Shown in pieces: positions 1-9,082 of a stretch of DNA of 43,124 nucleotides. The translations under genes were made by a program, and so were the position numbers. The notes beneath the pieces are model-generated. The model worked only from the letters and a program-made list of their open reading frames with translations. It did no database searches and was not told the origin of the DNA. The DNA comes from Pseudomonadota bacterium (GTDB taxonomy: Bacteria; Pseudomonadota; Gammaproteobacteria; Pseudomonadales; Moraxellaceae), in NCBI GenBank assembly GCA_021804485.1, contig JAJZHM010000006.1, positions 1 through 43,124 of the forward strand, given 5' to 3'. The first letter of the stretch is position 1. Every line of letters begins with the position of its first letter.

Positions 1-214
1 GCTGCCCTTACCCCCAAAGATGGTCAGCGGAGCGGTGGCCGCGCGGCTTTGGACCCATGTCAAGCGTTATTTGATTGATTTTTATGATGTTATAATATGG
101 TTTCCTTAAGTTCGGTGCATTGGTGCCTGCGCCCCAGCGTTGATCTCGTACTACGGGTCCCCATTTAAAAAATGTTATAATTTTCCTGTCTGATGTTACC
201 GGAATGCAAATCTG

Positions 215-1174
215 TTGAAATTTCTATCCTGCACCCCCGATGGTATTAACGAGGCCACCATGATTCTGGACCAAGGTGGTTTGCTGGGTCTGCCGACTGA
301 AACGGTCTATGGACTTGCTGCCGATGCGCGTAATGAATCGGCACTAAAGCGAATTTTTCAGACCAAGGGACGGCCTGCCGATCATCCTCTAATCGTCCAC
401 ATTGGACACACCGAGGAAGTAGAGGAATGGGCACAGGATATTTCATCGCTGGCCAAACAATTGATGCAGCGCTTCTGGCCGGGACCATTAACCCTGATTT
501 TGCCTGCGCGTACGGAGGTTTCCCACTGGATCACCGGAGGACAAACGAAGGTTGCCTTACGTTGTCCTGCCCATGAAACAACTCTTGCTGTCCTGAATGC
601 TCTGGGGCGTGGCGTTTGTGCCCCCTCAGCAAACCGCTTCGGGCGGATAAGCCCTACCACGGCACAGCACGTCCAAGATGATCTGGGTGATTCCATTGAA
701 GCCGTTCTTGACGCCGGCCCTTGCCGGTTTGGGCTTGAATCCACCATCATCGACATGAGTACAGAGCCTGCCGTTATTCTGCGACCAGGTGCCTTGGCTG
801 CTGAATCGCTTGCGCAAGTGTTAGGCTACCTGCCGCAAACACTGCAGCGCGCCATTGACACGCGCGCATCTGGTCTTCTCGACAAACATTATGCTCCAGG
901 TAAACCTGTACATCTCTGTACTACGGAGCAACTACTGGATCCGAAGCATCTCTTTACAGATCGTCCGCATGCGGTCATTCTATCCATTTCCCAGCCAGCC
1001 TGGCCTGGGCGTTGGTTGGCGATGCCTTCCGATGCTGAACGTTACGCCCAGAGATTTTATGAACTTCTTCGGCAGGCTGATGCATCGGAAGAACTCTTAA
1101 TCGTGATTGAACGCCCTCCCCAACATCCTCAGTGGCAAGCTATCAATGACCGAATCGAACGCGCCTCCCGTTGA
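215..1174 (+). CDS. L-threonylcarbamoyladenylate synthase (Sua5/YrdC family)
   Basis: Protein starts KFLSCTPDGINEATMILDQGGLLGLPTETVYGLAADA with KGRPADHPLIVH; YrdC core plus C-terminal Sua5 extension. TTG start. Confidence 0.93.
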   Translation: MKFLSCTPDGINEATMILDQGGLLGLPTETVYGLAADARNESALKRIFQTKGRPADHPLIVHIGHTEEVEEWAQDISSLAKQLMQRFWPGPLTLILPARTEVSHWITGGQTKVALRCPAHETTLAVLNALGRGVCAPSANRFGRISPTTAQHVQDDLGDSIEAVLDAGPCRFGLESTIIDMSTEPAVILRPGALAAESLAQVLGYLPQTLQRAIDTRASGLLDKHYAPGKPVHLCTTEQLLDPKHLFTDRPHAVILSISQPAWPGRWLAMPSDAERYAQRFYELLRQADASEELLIVIERPPQHPQWQAINDRIERASR

Positions 1175-1850
1175 AAAACCGGTACCGATTCCTGAGTACC
1201 TGTCACACTATTATCTTTGGGCCTACGTATCCCGTAGAGCCATTCGTTTCTGGGATCATGGTATTCTGGTCCAGTTGATCCTTTTTGGTCAGTACTCTCG
1301 GTTAAAGAATAGGGTTCGAGCCCTGTTTTCCCGACAACCCGGTTCAGTCTTGCAGATTGCCTGTGTTTATGGGTCATTAACGTCTGAACTGGTGGCTGAT
1401 CTACACTCCTCCGAAACACTGACATTGGTTGATGTCGTACCTGACCAGTTAGCCAGAAGCCTTGGCAAAATCGATGATCAGCGGTTAAAAGCTGTCCTGG
1501 CCAACAGCGCTGATCTACCTTGTCCTTCGGGTCAGTTTGACAAGGTGCTTTTGTTCTTTTTGCTGCATGAACAGCCCTTGCAGGTACGCATAAGAACTGT
1601 TCAGGAAGCTTTACGTGTGCTTGGTAAGAACGGTCTTCTGGTAATCGTTGATTATGACCGACCGTGCATCGGGCATCCCTGCTACCTAATCCTCTCCCTG
1701 ATTTTTGCGTGGCTTGAGCCTTTTGCCCGTGACCTCTGGCGGCAGGACCTGTCCACATGGATCAGATCGTTTGCCCCCGGGACCGACATTAAGCGAACAT
1801 CTGTCTTTGGCGGTGTTTATCAGATTCTGGAGATCCGTAACCGATCCTGA
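1146..1850 (+). CDS. rquA: Class I SAM-dependent enzyme, RquA-like (rhodoquinone biosynthesis)
   Basis: Motifs IPEYLSHYYLWAYVSRRAIRFWD, VLQIACVYGS, LLFFLLHEQP, VIVDYDRP and LEPFARDLWR resemble the RquA family. ATG at 1146 overlaps the Sua5 stop. Confidence 0.75.
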   Translation: MTESNAPPVEKPVPIPEYLSHYYLWAYVSRRAIRFWDHGILVQLILFGQYSRLKNRVRALFSRQPGSVLQIACVYGSLTSELVADLHSSETLTLVDVVPDQLARSLGKIDDQRLKAVLANSADLPCPSGQFDKVLLFFLLHEQPLQVRIRTVQEALRVLGKNGLLVIVDYDRPCIGHPCYLILSLIFAWLEPFARDLWRQDLSTWIRSFAPGTDIKRTSVFGGVYQILEIRNRS

Positions 1851-1851
1851 T

Positions 1852-3276
1852 TCAGTTGTTTTCGGGATTCAGCAATCCCATATCTTCCAGCAAATCATCC
1901 TGACAATCATTCATCTGCGTAATCAGGGCTGCAGTTTTGTAATGGGCCTCTGCAGCCTTACTCTGTGCCATCAACACATCAACCTCAAGCATTGTGCCCG
2001 TCTGATTCTGAACCTGTGCCAGTTGCACTGCTTTGTCAGCATCATGCTCCAGTTGTCTTGACAGGGTGATTTGTTCCATAAGTGCAGAAGCCCGAGAGCC
2101 ATCAAGATTGAGGCGTGCACGTACATCATCAAGACGGTGTGCCATATCAAGGCTGACAACTCGATGCCTCGATATGGCAACTGCAAACTGAGCTTCCCAT
2201 TCAGGAGTGATCAGCCAGCGAACATTCCAGCTTTGGCGTGATTCCCGGATCAGTGTACTGGCGGTGCTTCCGGTCGGTGGAGCAGGTGCAAGCATGGCTC
2301 CCCCCTGAACCTGTGGGCTCAGCAAGGCTGCCATCAACTGCTGCCGGCGCAATTGACTTGATTGTATGCGGTCTCGGATAATCGCCAGATCGGGTCGGTT
2401 CATAATTGCCAGCGCCGAAGCCTGTTCAACATGAACAGGAATCTGCACAGACTTCTGGATTTGCAAGTCATTTTCGGGGGGGACAACCAGTAGATCAGGC
2501 TCAAGATGCAGTCGAACCACGAGATCCGACGAATGCTTATAAAACTGAATGCCGGCATCAAGCAGGTCCATTTTTGCCTTTGATTCTTGAGCACGGGCAC
2601 GTAGACGATCGATTTCAAGCCCAGTGCCTTGATTCCAACGTTGCTCTTCAAGCTGGGTCAAGGCTTCAGCCTGACGCAAACGGGCCTGAGCCAGCAACAT
2701 GGCGTGGCGCGACAGCATCAGGGCATTATAGTCTTGCAGGGTTTGATGAATAACGTCTTCAGTGATCAAGCGTTCCTGATCCTGACTCGTTCGCAGCGAT
2801 TGATGAGCCAACAAGAGGTCATACACGGCCTGGCCAGGATTGATGACCCAACTGAGTAAAGAACCGGCCCAAGCATAGGATTCTTCGGTAAGTACTGGTC
2901 CATGAGTGCTCGAAACCCCTCCTTCCACATGTACGGAACTCCATCCGGGTTGTAGAATGGGTACCAGATGTTGCCAAGCCGCTCGGTATAGTGCCCGATG
3001 CTCATGCACCCGTTCCTTTGCTTCAGCAATCTCCAGGTTATGGCTAAGCAACAGAGGAATCACTTCTTCTCGGCGAAGGGTGACGCCATGGCGCTCTGAC
3101 ATGGAAATCATGATCACGGTTCGATTTGATGGCAATTCTCTGAGGTGTTCCGGCACTGGTGCCGAACTGGAACATGAGATACAAGACACAGCAATGAGCA
3201 TGAATAGAGGCAAAAACCAGGCTGTTTTTATAAAAACCTCTCCATATACAGGACTGGAAAACCATTTATCGTTCAT
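1852..3276 (-). CDS. TolC-family outer membrane efflux protein
   Basis: Signal/lipobox-like N-terminus (VSCISCSSS) and OEP coiled-coil repeats; downstream of adaptor and RND pump genes. Confidence 0.85.
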   Translation of the reverse strand: MNDKWFSSPVYGEVFIKTAWFLPLFMLIAVSCISCSSSAPVPEHLRELPSNRTVIMISMSERHGVTLRREEVIPLLLSHNLEIAEAKERVHEHRALYRAAWQHLVPILQPGWSSVHVEGGVSSTHGPVLTEESYAWAGSLLSWVINPGQAVYDLLLAHQSLRTSQDQERLITEDVIHQTLQDYNALMLSRHAMLLAQARLRQAEALTQLEEQRWNQGTGLEIDRLRARAQESKAKMDLLDAGIQFYKHSSDLVVRLHLEPDLLVVPPENDLQIQKSVQIPVHVEQASALAIMNRPDLAIIRDRIQSSQLRRQQLMAALLSPQVQGGAMLAPAPPTGSTASTLIRESRQSWNVRWLITPEWEAQFAVAISRHRVVSLDMAHRLDDVRARLNLDGSRASALMEQITLSRQLEHDADKAVQLAQVQNQTGTMLEVDVLMAQSKAAEAHYKTAALITQMNDCQDDLLEDMGLLNPENN

Positions 3277-3288
3277 GGTTGCTCATCC

Positions 3289-4212
3289 TTAGGGTGCCGT
3301 CCTACCGATCGCTGATGATTTTGAAACCTTCAGAACGGGAACAATTCGGACATAAGCCCCAACAACATAGGCCTGGCGTTTATTGATGACATCAATTTCC
3401 ACGCGCATGCTTCGATTGTCCTCATTAATGCGATTGCCAAGCCGACTGATTTGGGCCATACGCTGAAGGCCCTCTGGCCCAAGGATCAGAACGTTGTCTC
3501 CCCGGTGTACCTGGTATAAATCTTTTTCAGGCACATAACAGACAATACGCAACCGGTCCTGAACCTGTATATTCCACAAGGGTGTGCTATGAAGACCTCC
3601 ACCTGCGGTAACAAGATCGCCTGGATTTACCCAGCGCCGGGTAATAACCCCGCGATATGGGGCACGAATCTCATCATAGTTGAGCAGTTTTTGCAGGCGC
3701 GCCAATTCAGCTTGGGACGCTTCAACAGCATGCATCGCAGCATTCTCTTCTGCTTTAGTTTGATCCAGTCGTGCCTCGGCCACATTCATGCTCGCCTGGG
3801 CCTCATCACGGGACTGCGCTGTGGTGGCATCGGAGCTAAACAAATGCAACAATCGCTGCAGGGAAACCTGCTTCAGCTTCAACTCCGCTTCTGCAGCACC
3901 GAAGTGACTGTGTGCAACCCGTACATTCGCTTCCGCCTGGGCCAGCAGGTATTTCGCTTGATCCATTCGGGAAAGAAGTTCCGGATTTTCCAGACGAGCA
4001 AGAAGTTCGCCTTTTTCGACGTGATCACCAATGTCATGGTATACCGCAGTGACATAGGCCACATCCTTCCCATACAAATCGGTCGAATAGAAGGCCTGTA
4101 CCGTGGCCGGCCAGAACAAACCGGCAGGACCATCGGCATGTATCCTCGCCGATATTACGATAAAAGTTATCAAAAACAGGCGGTTAATGGGCATGATCAT
4201 CATCCGGTACAC
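3289..4212 (-). CDS. RND efflux periplasmic adaptor subunit (HlyD/MFP family)
   Basis: Lipoyl/hairpin architecture (DIGDHVEKGELLARLENPEL ... IRAPYRGVITRRWVNPGDLV). Overlaps the RND gene by about 29 bp. Confidence 0.9.
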   Translation of the reverse strand: MYRMMIMPINRLFLITFIVISARIHADGPAGLFWPATVQAFYSTDLYGKDVAYVTAVYHDIGDHVEKGELLARLENPELLSRMDQAKYLLAQAEANVRVAHSHFGAAEAELKLKQVSLQRLLHLFSSDATTAQSRDEAQASMNVAEARLDQTKAEENAAMHAVEASQAELARLQKLLNYDEIRAPYRGVITRRWVNPGDLVTAGGGLHSTPLWNIQVQDRLRIVCYVPEKDLYQVHRGDNVLILGPEGLQRMAQISRLGNRINEDNRSMRVEIDVINKRQAYVVGAYVRIVPVLKVSKSSAIGRTAP

Positions 4213-7200
4213 ACTCCGAATTCAATAAAGAAAAACCAGGTACGGGTTGTCCCTTCTGAACCATGTTAAAAAGAAACGGCAAAACCAGCAGCGTGGTCGG
4301 CAAGGCACCTAGAAGCCCTCCCATTACAGCTCGACCCAATGAAGCTGCCTGTGCTCCTCCCTCCCCAAGACCAAGAGCCATTGGAAGCATTCCGGCCAGC
4401 ATGGCCAATGAAGTCATTAGGATAGGGCGTATGCGTGAGCTAGCTCCGTGCAACATGGATCGATAGGTACTGACACCTCTGCGCCGCAGATCAGAGCAAA
4501 ACCGAATAAGCAGGATGGCATTGGCGGTTGCCACCCCCTCGACCATAATGCTTCCAATCAGGGACTGGATGTTGATGCTGGTACCTGTCAGACCGAGAAG
4601 GATAGCAATTCCGGTAAATACTCCGGGCAAACAGGCCAGAACACAAAAGGCCAAGCGAAATGATTGAAAAAAACCACTCAGAACAAGAAAAATAGCCATC
4701 ATCGCGACCATACTTCCGGTTTTGAGACTCTCCAACATGGAATTCAATGGCTCATATAAACCACGTATCTGAATTTCATAACCTTGTGGAATCTGCACAG
4801 ACTTAATGGTTTGCTGTATGCGCGCATAAACACCTGCAAGATCATTACCGACATAACTGGCCTGAAGTGTTAGCACGCGCTGCATATTGATTCGATCAAG
4901 TTCTCCCAGAACCGTTCTCTCCTGAATGGAGGCCACGTCCCCAAGATACAGCGGGCCTGTCTGAGTCTGTGCAATGGGCAGACGTTCAAATTCCTGCACG
5001 GAAGACAAGTCTGCCTGAGGAACCTGAACCTGTACCCGATAACTGATTCCAGATTCTGGATCAGACCAAAAATTGGGCAAGGTCAAACGGCTTGATGCCG
5101 TAGCGGCAGCCATGCTCTTACTGATCGTACTGACCGGAATATCCAGTACGCCGGCAAGTGTACGATTAATGGCCACATGTATAGCGGGGATTTGTGCCAG
5201 TTGCTCCAGTTGCACATCACGCAGACACTTAAGGGCACCCAGACGCTGTTCTAATTGACCAGTAATTGCCTGAACAGTAGCCAAGTTTGAACCAACCACA
5301 TTGATCTCAACGGGTGTACGCGCGCCAAGGTTAAGAATCTGCTGCATGAGATCGGCTGCTTCGAAACTAAACGATACATCAGGAAAATGCTGGTGCAGAA
5401 CGCGACGTAAATACTCCTCAACCTGACTGTTCGTCCAGTGATGCGGAGGATTGATCTGCACATTCAAAACTGCTTCGTTTGAACCTGAAGTCCATAAATA
5501 GATCGCATTGATGGGATACGAAGGACTTTGGGTTCCAACATATGCCAGGGAGTAGGTTATCCCGCCTGGCCTCAGATCATGATTTATATCCTCCAGTACC
5601 TTTTGTACCCTTTGGCCTGTTCGTTGCAGCGATGACCCAGCGGGTGTATGAAGCCGAATCAGCAGTCTGCCTCCTTCTCCATGTGGAAATAGGCTCTCGC
5701 TCAAGGATGGCCACAGAAATATTCCTGCCAATGCACTTGATAATACGTAAACGAGAAGCAGTACAACTCGATACCGGAACAGCGACCTCAGAATTTGTTC
5801 ATAGTGCCGGCGCAGGAATAGCCCTTGTTCCAGTCCATGAGAAAGGACATTTTTTCGTTGATGAAGCCAGCTTAGTGCCAAAGGAACCCAGGATATCGAC
5901 AAAAAGTAAGAAGCAGTTAACGCATAGGCAACAGCAATTGCTAAAGGGATAAACAGGTAATGTATGGTTCCTTGCATGAAAAAAACCGATACAAAGACAG
6001 TCAGAATACTGACCAGAGCAACACCATTCGGTTCAATCGTGTGATTTGAACCGTAAACAACAGCTTGCAGATAGGAGGTACGCTGTTTTATGGAACTGTG
6101 CACATGCTCGATCACGACCGTCGACTGATCCACCATAATACCGACCGCAAGCGCCAAACCACCCAAGGTCATCATATTGAGTGACATGCCACTTAGCCAT
6201 AAACCAATCAGAGCCATAAGGACGGCCAGGGGAATCGACAGAATGACAACCATCGAGCTACGCCAATCCCTCAAGAAAATCAAAATCATGAGTCCACTAA
6301 GAAATGCCCCCAGAATTCCTTCCTGAGCCAGACTGGCCAGTGCCTGCTTAATTCGCTCTGACTCGTCAAACACAAAGTGCACATCCATCCCATACGGGAG
6401 CACGGACCGTACTTTAGGCAACAGGTTCTTGACCCTGGATACAATATCGAGCGTTGATGCCTCCGCTGTTTTTGCCACAGGGACATAAATTGTGGGCATT
6501 CCCTGAGCCAGCGCGATACCAAACTGTTCATCCTGATCATCGGCAATTTCAGCAATATCGCCAAGAAATACCGGTACACCCTGAATACGCCCAACTTCGA
6601 TGTGCTTCAAATCTTCCAACGCCACCACCGTTGCATTGGAAGGGACTGTAAGGAGACGCTGACCAATAAGTAAAGCTCCGGATGGTGCAATCACGTTGCC
6701 TTGGCCAAGCGCCTGCACAATCCGGTCAGGTGCCAGTCCATAGGAACGCATGGCATCCGGGTGAACACGAATGACAATAGTTCTCGGACTACCTCCAAAG
6801 GGTGGTGGAGCCATAAGCCCCTTAACCATTGAAAAAATTGGCCTGATCTTGAACAAAGCCGCATCCTGTAAGGCTTTGATCGGGTAAATATGGTGCGGAT
6901 CCTCAAAAACGAGTTGACCTACCGGTGCACTTCCTGCATCAAAGCGCAGGACATAAGGAGGGACGGTTCCTGAAGGCATATAGGCCCTGGCTCGGTTGAC
7001 ATAATTGACAACCTCTGCAAGAGCTGCCGACATATCCGTTCCGGCATGAAAAACCAGTTTGACCATGCCCAACCCCTGAATGGAACGTGACTCCATTCGT
7101 TCGAGATTGTTCAGATTGAGAAAGTGGTACTCATAGTTGTAAACCAGAAAGGATTCCATCTGCTCAGGCGACATTCCGGTATAGGGCTGTGCAACATAAA

Positions 7201-7348
7201 CAACCGGAATATGCAGATCAGGAAAAAGATCTTTGGGAATCCTTGTAATACTGAAAATTCCAATGACAACGATCGCGATAAGTATGGACACCAGCCAATA
7301 AGGCTTGCCTAATGCCCAACGAATCACCCACATGGAATATCTCAACAA
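4184..7348 (-). CDS. RND efflux transporter permease subunit (AcrB/HAE1-like)
   Basis: 1054 aa with two RND halves: IPKDLFPDLHIPVVYV, GLALAVGIMVDQSTVVIEH, and a C-terminal TM block with GEGGAQAASLGRAVMGGLLGA. Confidence 0.95.
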   Translation of the reverse strand: MLRYSMWVIRWALGKPYWLVSILIAIVVIGIFSITRIPKDLFPDLHIPVVYVAQPYTGMSPEQMESFLVYNYEYHFLNLNNLERMESRSIQGLGMVKLVFHAGTDMSAALAEVVNYVNRARAYMPSGTVPPYVLRFDAGSAPVGQLVFEDPHHIYPIKALQDAALFKIRPIFSMVKGLMAPPPFGGSPRTIVIRVHPDAMRSYGLAPDRIVQALGQGNVIAPSGALLIGQRLLTVPSNATVVALEDLKHIEVGRIQGVPVFLGDIAEIADDQDEQFGIALAQGMPTIYVPVAKTAEASTLDIVSRVKNLLPKVRSVLPYGMDVHFVFDESERIKQALASLAQEGILGAFLSGLMILIFLRDWRSSMVVILSIPLAVLMALIGLWLSGMSLNMMTLGGLALAVGIMVDQSTVVIEHVHSSIKQRTSYLQAVVYGSNHTIEPNGVALVSILTVFVSVFFMQGTIHYLFIPLAIAVAYALTASYFLSISWVPLALSWLHQRKNVLSHGLEQGLFLRRHYEQILRSLFRYRVVLLLVYVLSSALAGIFLWPSLSESLFPHGEGGRLLIRLHTPAGSSLQRTGQRVQKVLEDINHDLRPGGITYSLAYVGTQSPSYPINAIYLWTSGSNEAVLNVQINPPHHWTNSQVEEYLRRVLHQHFPDVSFSFEAADLMQQILNLGARTPVEINVVGSNLATVQAITGQLEQRLGALKCLRDVQLEQLAQIPAIHVAINRTLAGVLDIPVSTISKSMAAATASSRLTLPNFWSDPESGISYRVQVQVPQADLSSVQEFERLPIAQTQTGPLYLGDVASIQERTVLGELDRINMQRVLTLQASYVGNDLAGVYARIQQTIKSVQIPQGYEIQIRGLYEPLNSMLESLKTGSMVAMMAIFLVLSGFFQSFRLAFCVLACLPGVFTGIAILLGLTGTSINIQSLIGSIMVEGVATANAILLIRFCSDLRRRGVSTYRSMLHGASSRIRPILMTSLAMLAGMLPMALGLGEGGAQAASLGRAVMGGLLGALPTTLLVLPFLFNMVQKGQPVPGFSLLNSECVPDDDHAH

Positions 7349-7358
7349 TACAGAATCA

Positions 7359-7395
7359 CGAATAGATTATTAAATTAAATTTAATAATCGTCAAT
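7359..7395 (-). promoter_or_regulatory. Predicted promoter and operator of the RND operon
   Basis: Minus strand TTGACG-N17-AATAAT. A perfect 12+1+12 palindrome, GATTATTAAATT-A-AATTTAATAATC (7365-7389), covers the spacer and -10, just upstream of the ATG at 7348. Confidence 0.7.
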
Positions 7396-7544
7396 AGAAC
7401 TATAGTTTGAATCCGTGCAAAGGCTGATCAAATCTGTATGGTTTGTAAGCATGAATTCCAGAAATTTCAGTCAACCTAGTTCCAGCCCTGCTCCCGCTCA
7501 TCCAAGTCGCATCGCTGAAAGACTTCTCGGGAACTTGCGGATGG

Positions 7545-7712
7545 ATGACTATGAATCGCCGGTTCACCGCACTGCTTCAGCGCTGGATATGGGGAACGCA
7601 CCATGGGGTCGTACAGTCGACAAAGTTGGCATATTATTCAGATGAATCCGTATTTCGGTTTAACCGCCGTGCATCAAAATCGCGTTGTTGGCTCTTTTAC
7701 CGATTGCGTCAA
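7545..7712 (+). pseudogene. C-terminal remnant of an IS1595-family (ISXO2-like) transposase
   Basis: MNRRFTALLQRWIWGTHHGVVQSTKLAYYSDESVFRFNRRASKSRCWLFYRLRQ matches the typical IS1595 C-terminal pattern (FxFRFNRRxSxxRxxLFYRL). The rest of the gene is absent. Confidence 0.8.
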
Positions 7713-7925
7713 ATAGACGGTAACGTACAAGGCAGTCATAAGAAAGAGAAGCGAAAAATCGCAAACTTTAACTTTGTGGAGCTAAAAGGGATATCCCTTC
7801 AGCTAAGACAGCTATGAATCAAACAGCAACTGCATGCTGATATCCCTGCCCAGTTTCTTAACCCACATAGGATCTATGGAAATGGCAGGGTTTTAGGCAC
7901 AAACTGATAAAAGTAATGAGATTCC

Positions 7926-8936
7926 TCAATTTAACAAATCCTCAAGACAGGTTACTTCGAAAATAGCCTCGCTCCATGCAATCAATTCATCAGGACTCGC
8001 CGACTGCAGCCTTTGTAACGCCCATGCAGGCAACAATCCAAAGCGCTTGGCCAACTGGCGTTCAAGAATTTCAACCCGACCTAAATCACGGCCCCGTTCC
8101 ATGCCCCGTTCCATGCCGCGCTCCATGCCGCGCTCCATGCCGCGCTCCATGCCGCGCTCCATGCCACGCTCCATGCCACGTTTCATACCGCGTTTCATAC
8201 CGCGTTCCATGCCCTGTTCCCAACCATCGCTTAAAGCCTTCTGTCGGACGTTATTCCAACTCTCTGTGAAGAAAACACGCTGCTGCATGGCATCTTCTTC
8301 CTCACGGGTCATATTGGAATAGTCAGCAATCTCAAAAGCCCGCACAATACTGGGATTCTCTTGTAGGACTGGGGGAATCATCTTCAGATCACGGGCTTTC
8401 TTCAAAAAATACAGCCAGCGGTCCTGATCCGTAGACAACTGTTGTTCTTTTTTGGTGAACTTGGGCAATTCAACAAACACCAGTTCCAGATCATCATGAT
8501 AAACAGCTCCCTTGCTGCTACGCATTTTGAAGGTGTTGATGATTCCGACATCATCCTTGAACATCACAAAGTCCGTGATGGTCAATGCAATCACCTCCGT
8601 CAGCAAGTGATACGCTTCACTGCTGCCCAATTGATTGGCATAGGCCTTACAGGCGTTATACAACACTCGCTGTTCAAACCCTTGCATGTTTAAGACCTGC
8701 ATCTCGATAATGTAGTTCTTGCCGTTTTCATCACGAGCCCGCACATCTACAAAGCTTTCTTTCATTCCCTGAATGCGGGGCGCCTGATATGGGTCCAAAA
8801 TTTCCACCTCAGCAATGCAGTAGGGAGAGGATAATCCCAAGATGGCATTCAAAAAAGACACCAGAATCTCATGACTATGATCCGAGCCAAAAATCTTTTT
8901 GAACGCATAATCAGTTTTTGGATTAAGAAAACGCAT
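7926..8936 (-). CDS. Rpn family recombination-promoting nuclease/putative transposase (PD-(D/E)XK)
   Basis: MRFLNPKTDYAFKKIFGSDHSHEILVSFLNAILG ... YIIEMQVLNMQGFEQRVLYNACKAYANQL is characteristic of the Rpn/PDDEXK family. Confidence 0.93.
   Translation of the reverse strand: MRFLNPKTDYAFKKIFGSDHSHEILVSFLNAILGLSSPYCIAEVEILDPYQAPRIQGMKESFVDVRARDENGKNYIIEMQVLNMQGFEQRVLYNACKAYANQLGSSEAYHLLTEVIALTITDFVMFKDDVGIINTFKMRSSKGAVYHDDLELVFVELPKFTKKEQQLSTDQDRWLYFLKKARDLKMIPPVLQENPSIVRAFEIADYSNMTREEEDAMQQRVFFTESWNNVRQKALSDGWEQGMERGMKRGMKRGMERGMERGMERGMERGMERGMERGMERGRDLGRVEILERQLAKRFGLLPAWALQRLQSASPDELIAWSEAIFEVTCLEDLLN
8094..8213 (-). repeat. 12-bp in-frame minisatellite, about 10 units encoding GM(E/K)R
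   Basis: Repeated ccatgccgcgct-type unit. Translation: GMER GMKR GMKR, then GMER x7. Confidence 0.95.
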
Positions 8937-9082
8937 GACGCCATCGCTCCTCTACACACCTACGTACATTATCCATCACATCGGCTCAGGCTGTCATTCT
9001 CGACAGCAATTAAATTTCTCCAACGGCAACATCCTCCAGGTCACACGGAGAATTACAGCTCATCAGATCTTTTGAGCGAGCA

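Noticed and set aside
8094-8213. CRISPR array
   Set aside because: Contiguous 12-bp tandem units without spacers, inside a coding frame.
7976-8322. Plus-strand ORFs rich in PRSMPRSM / PCRAPCRA repeats
   Set aside because: Antisense translations of the 12-bp minisatellite in the Rpn gene.
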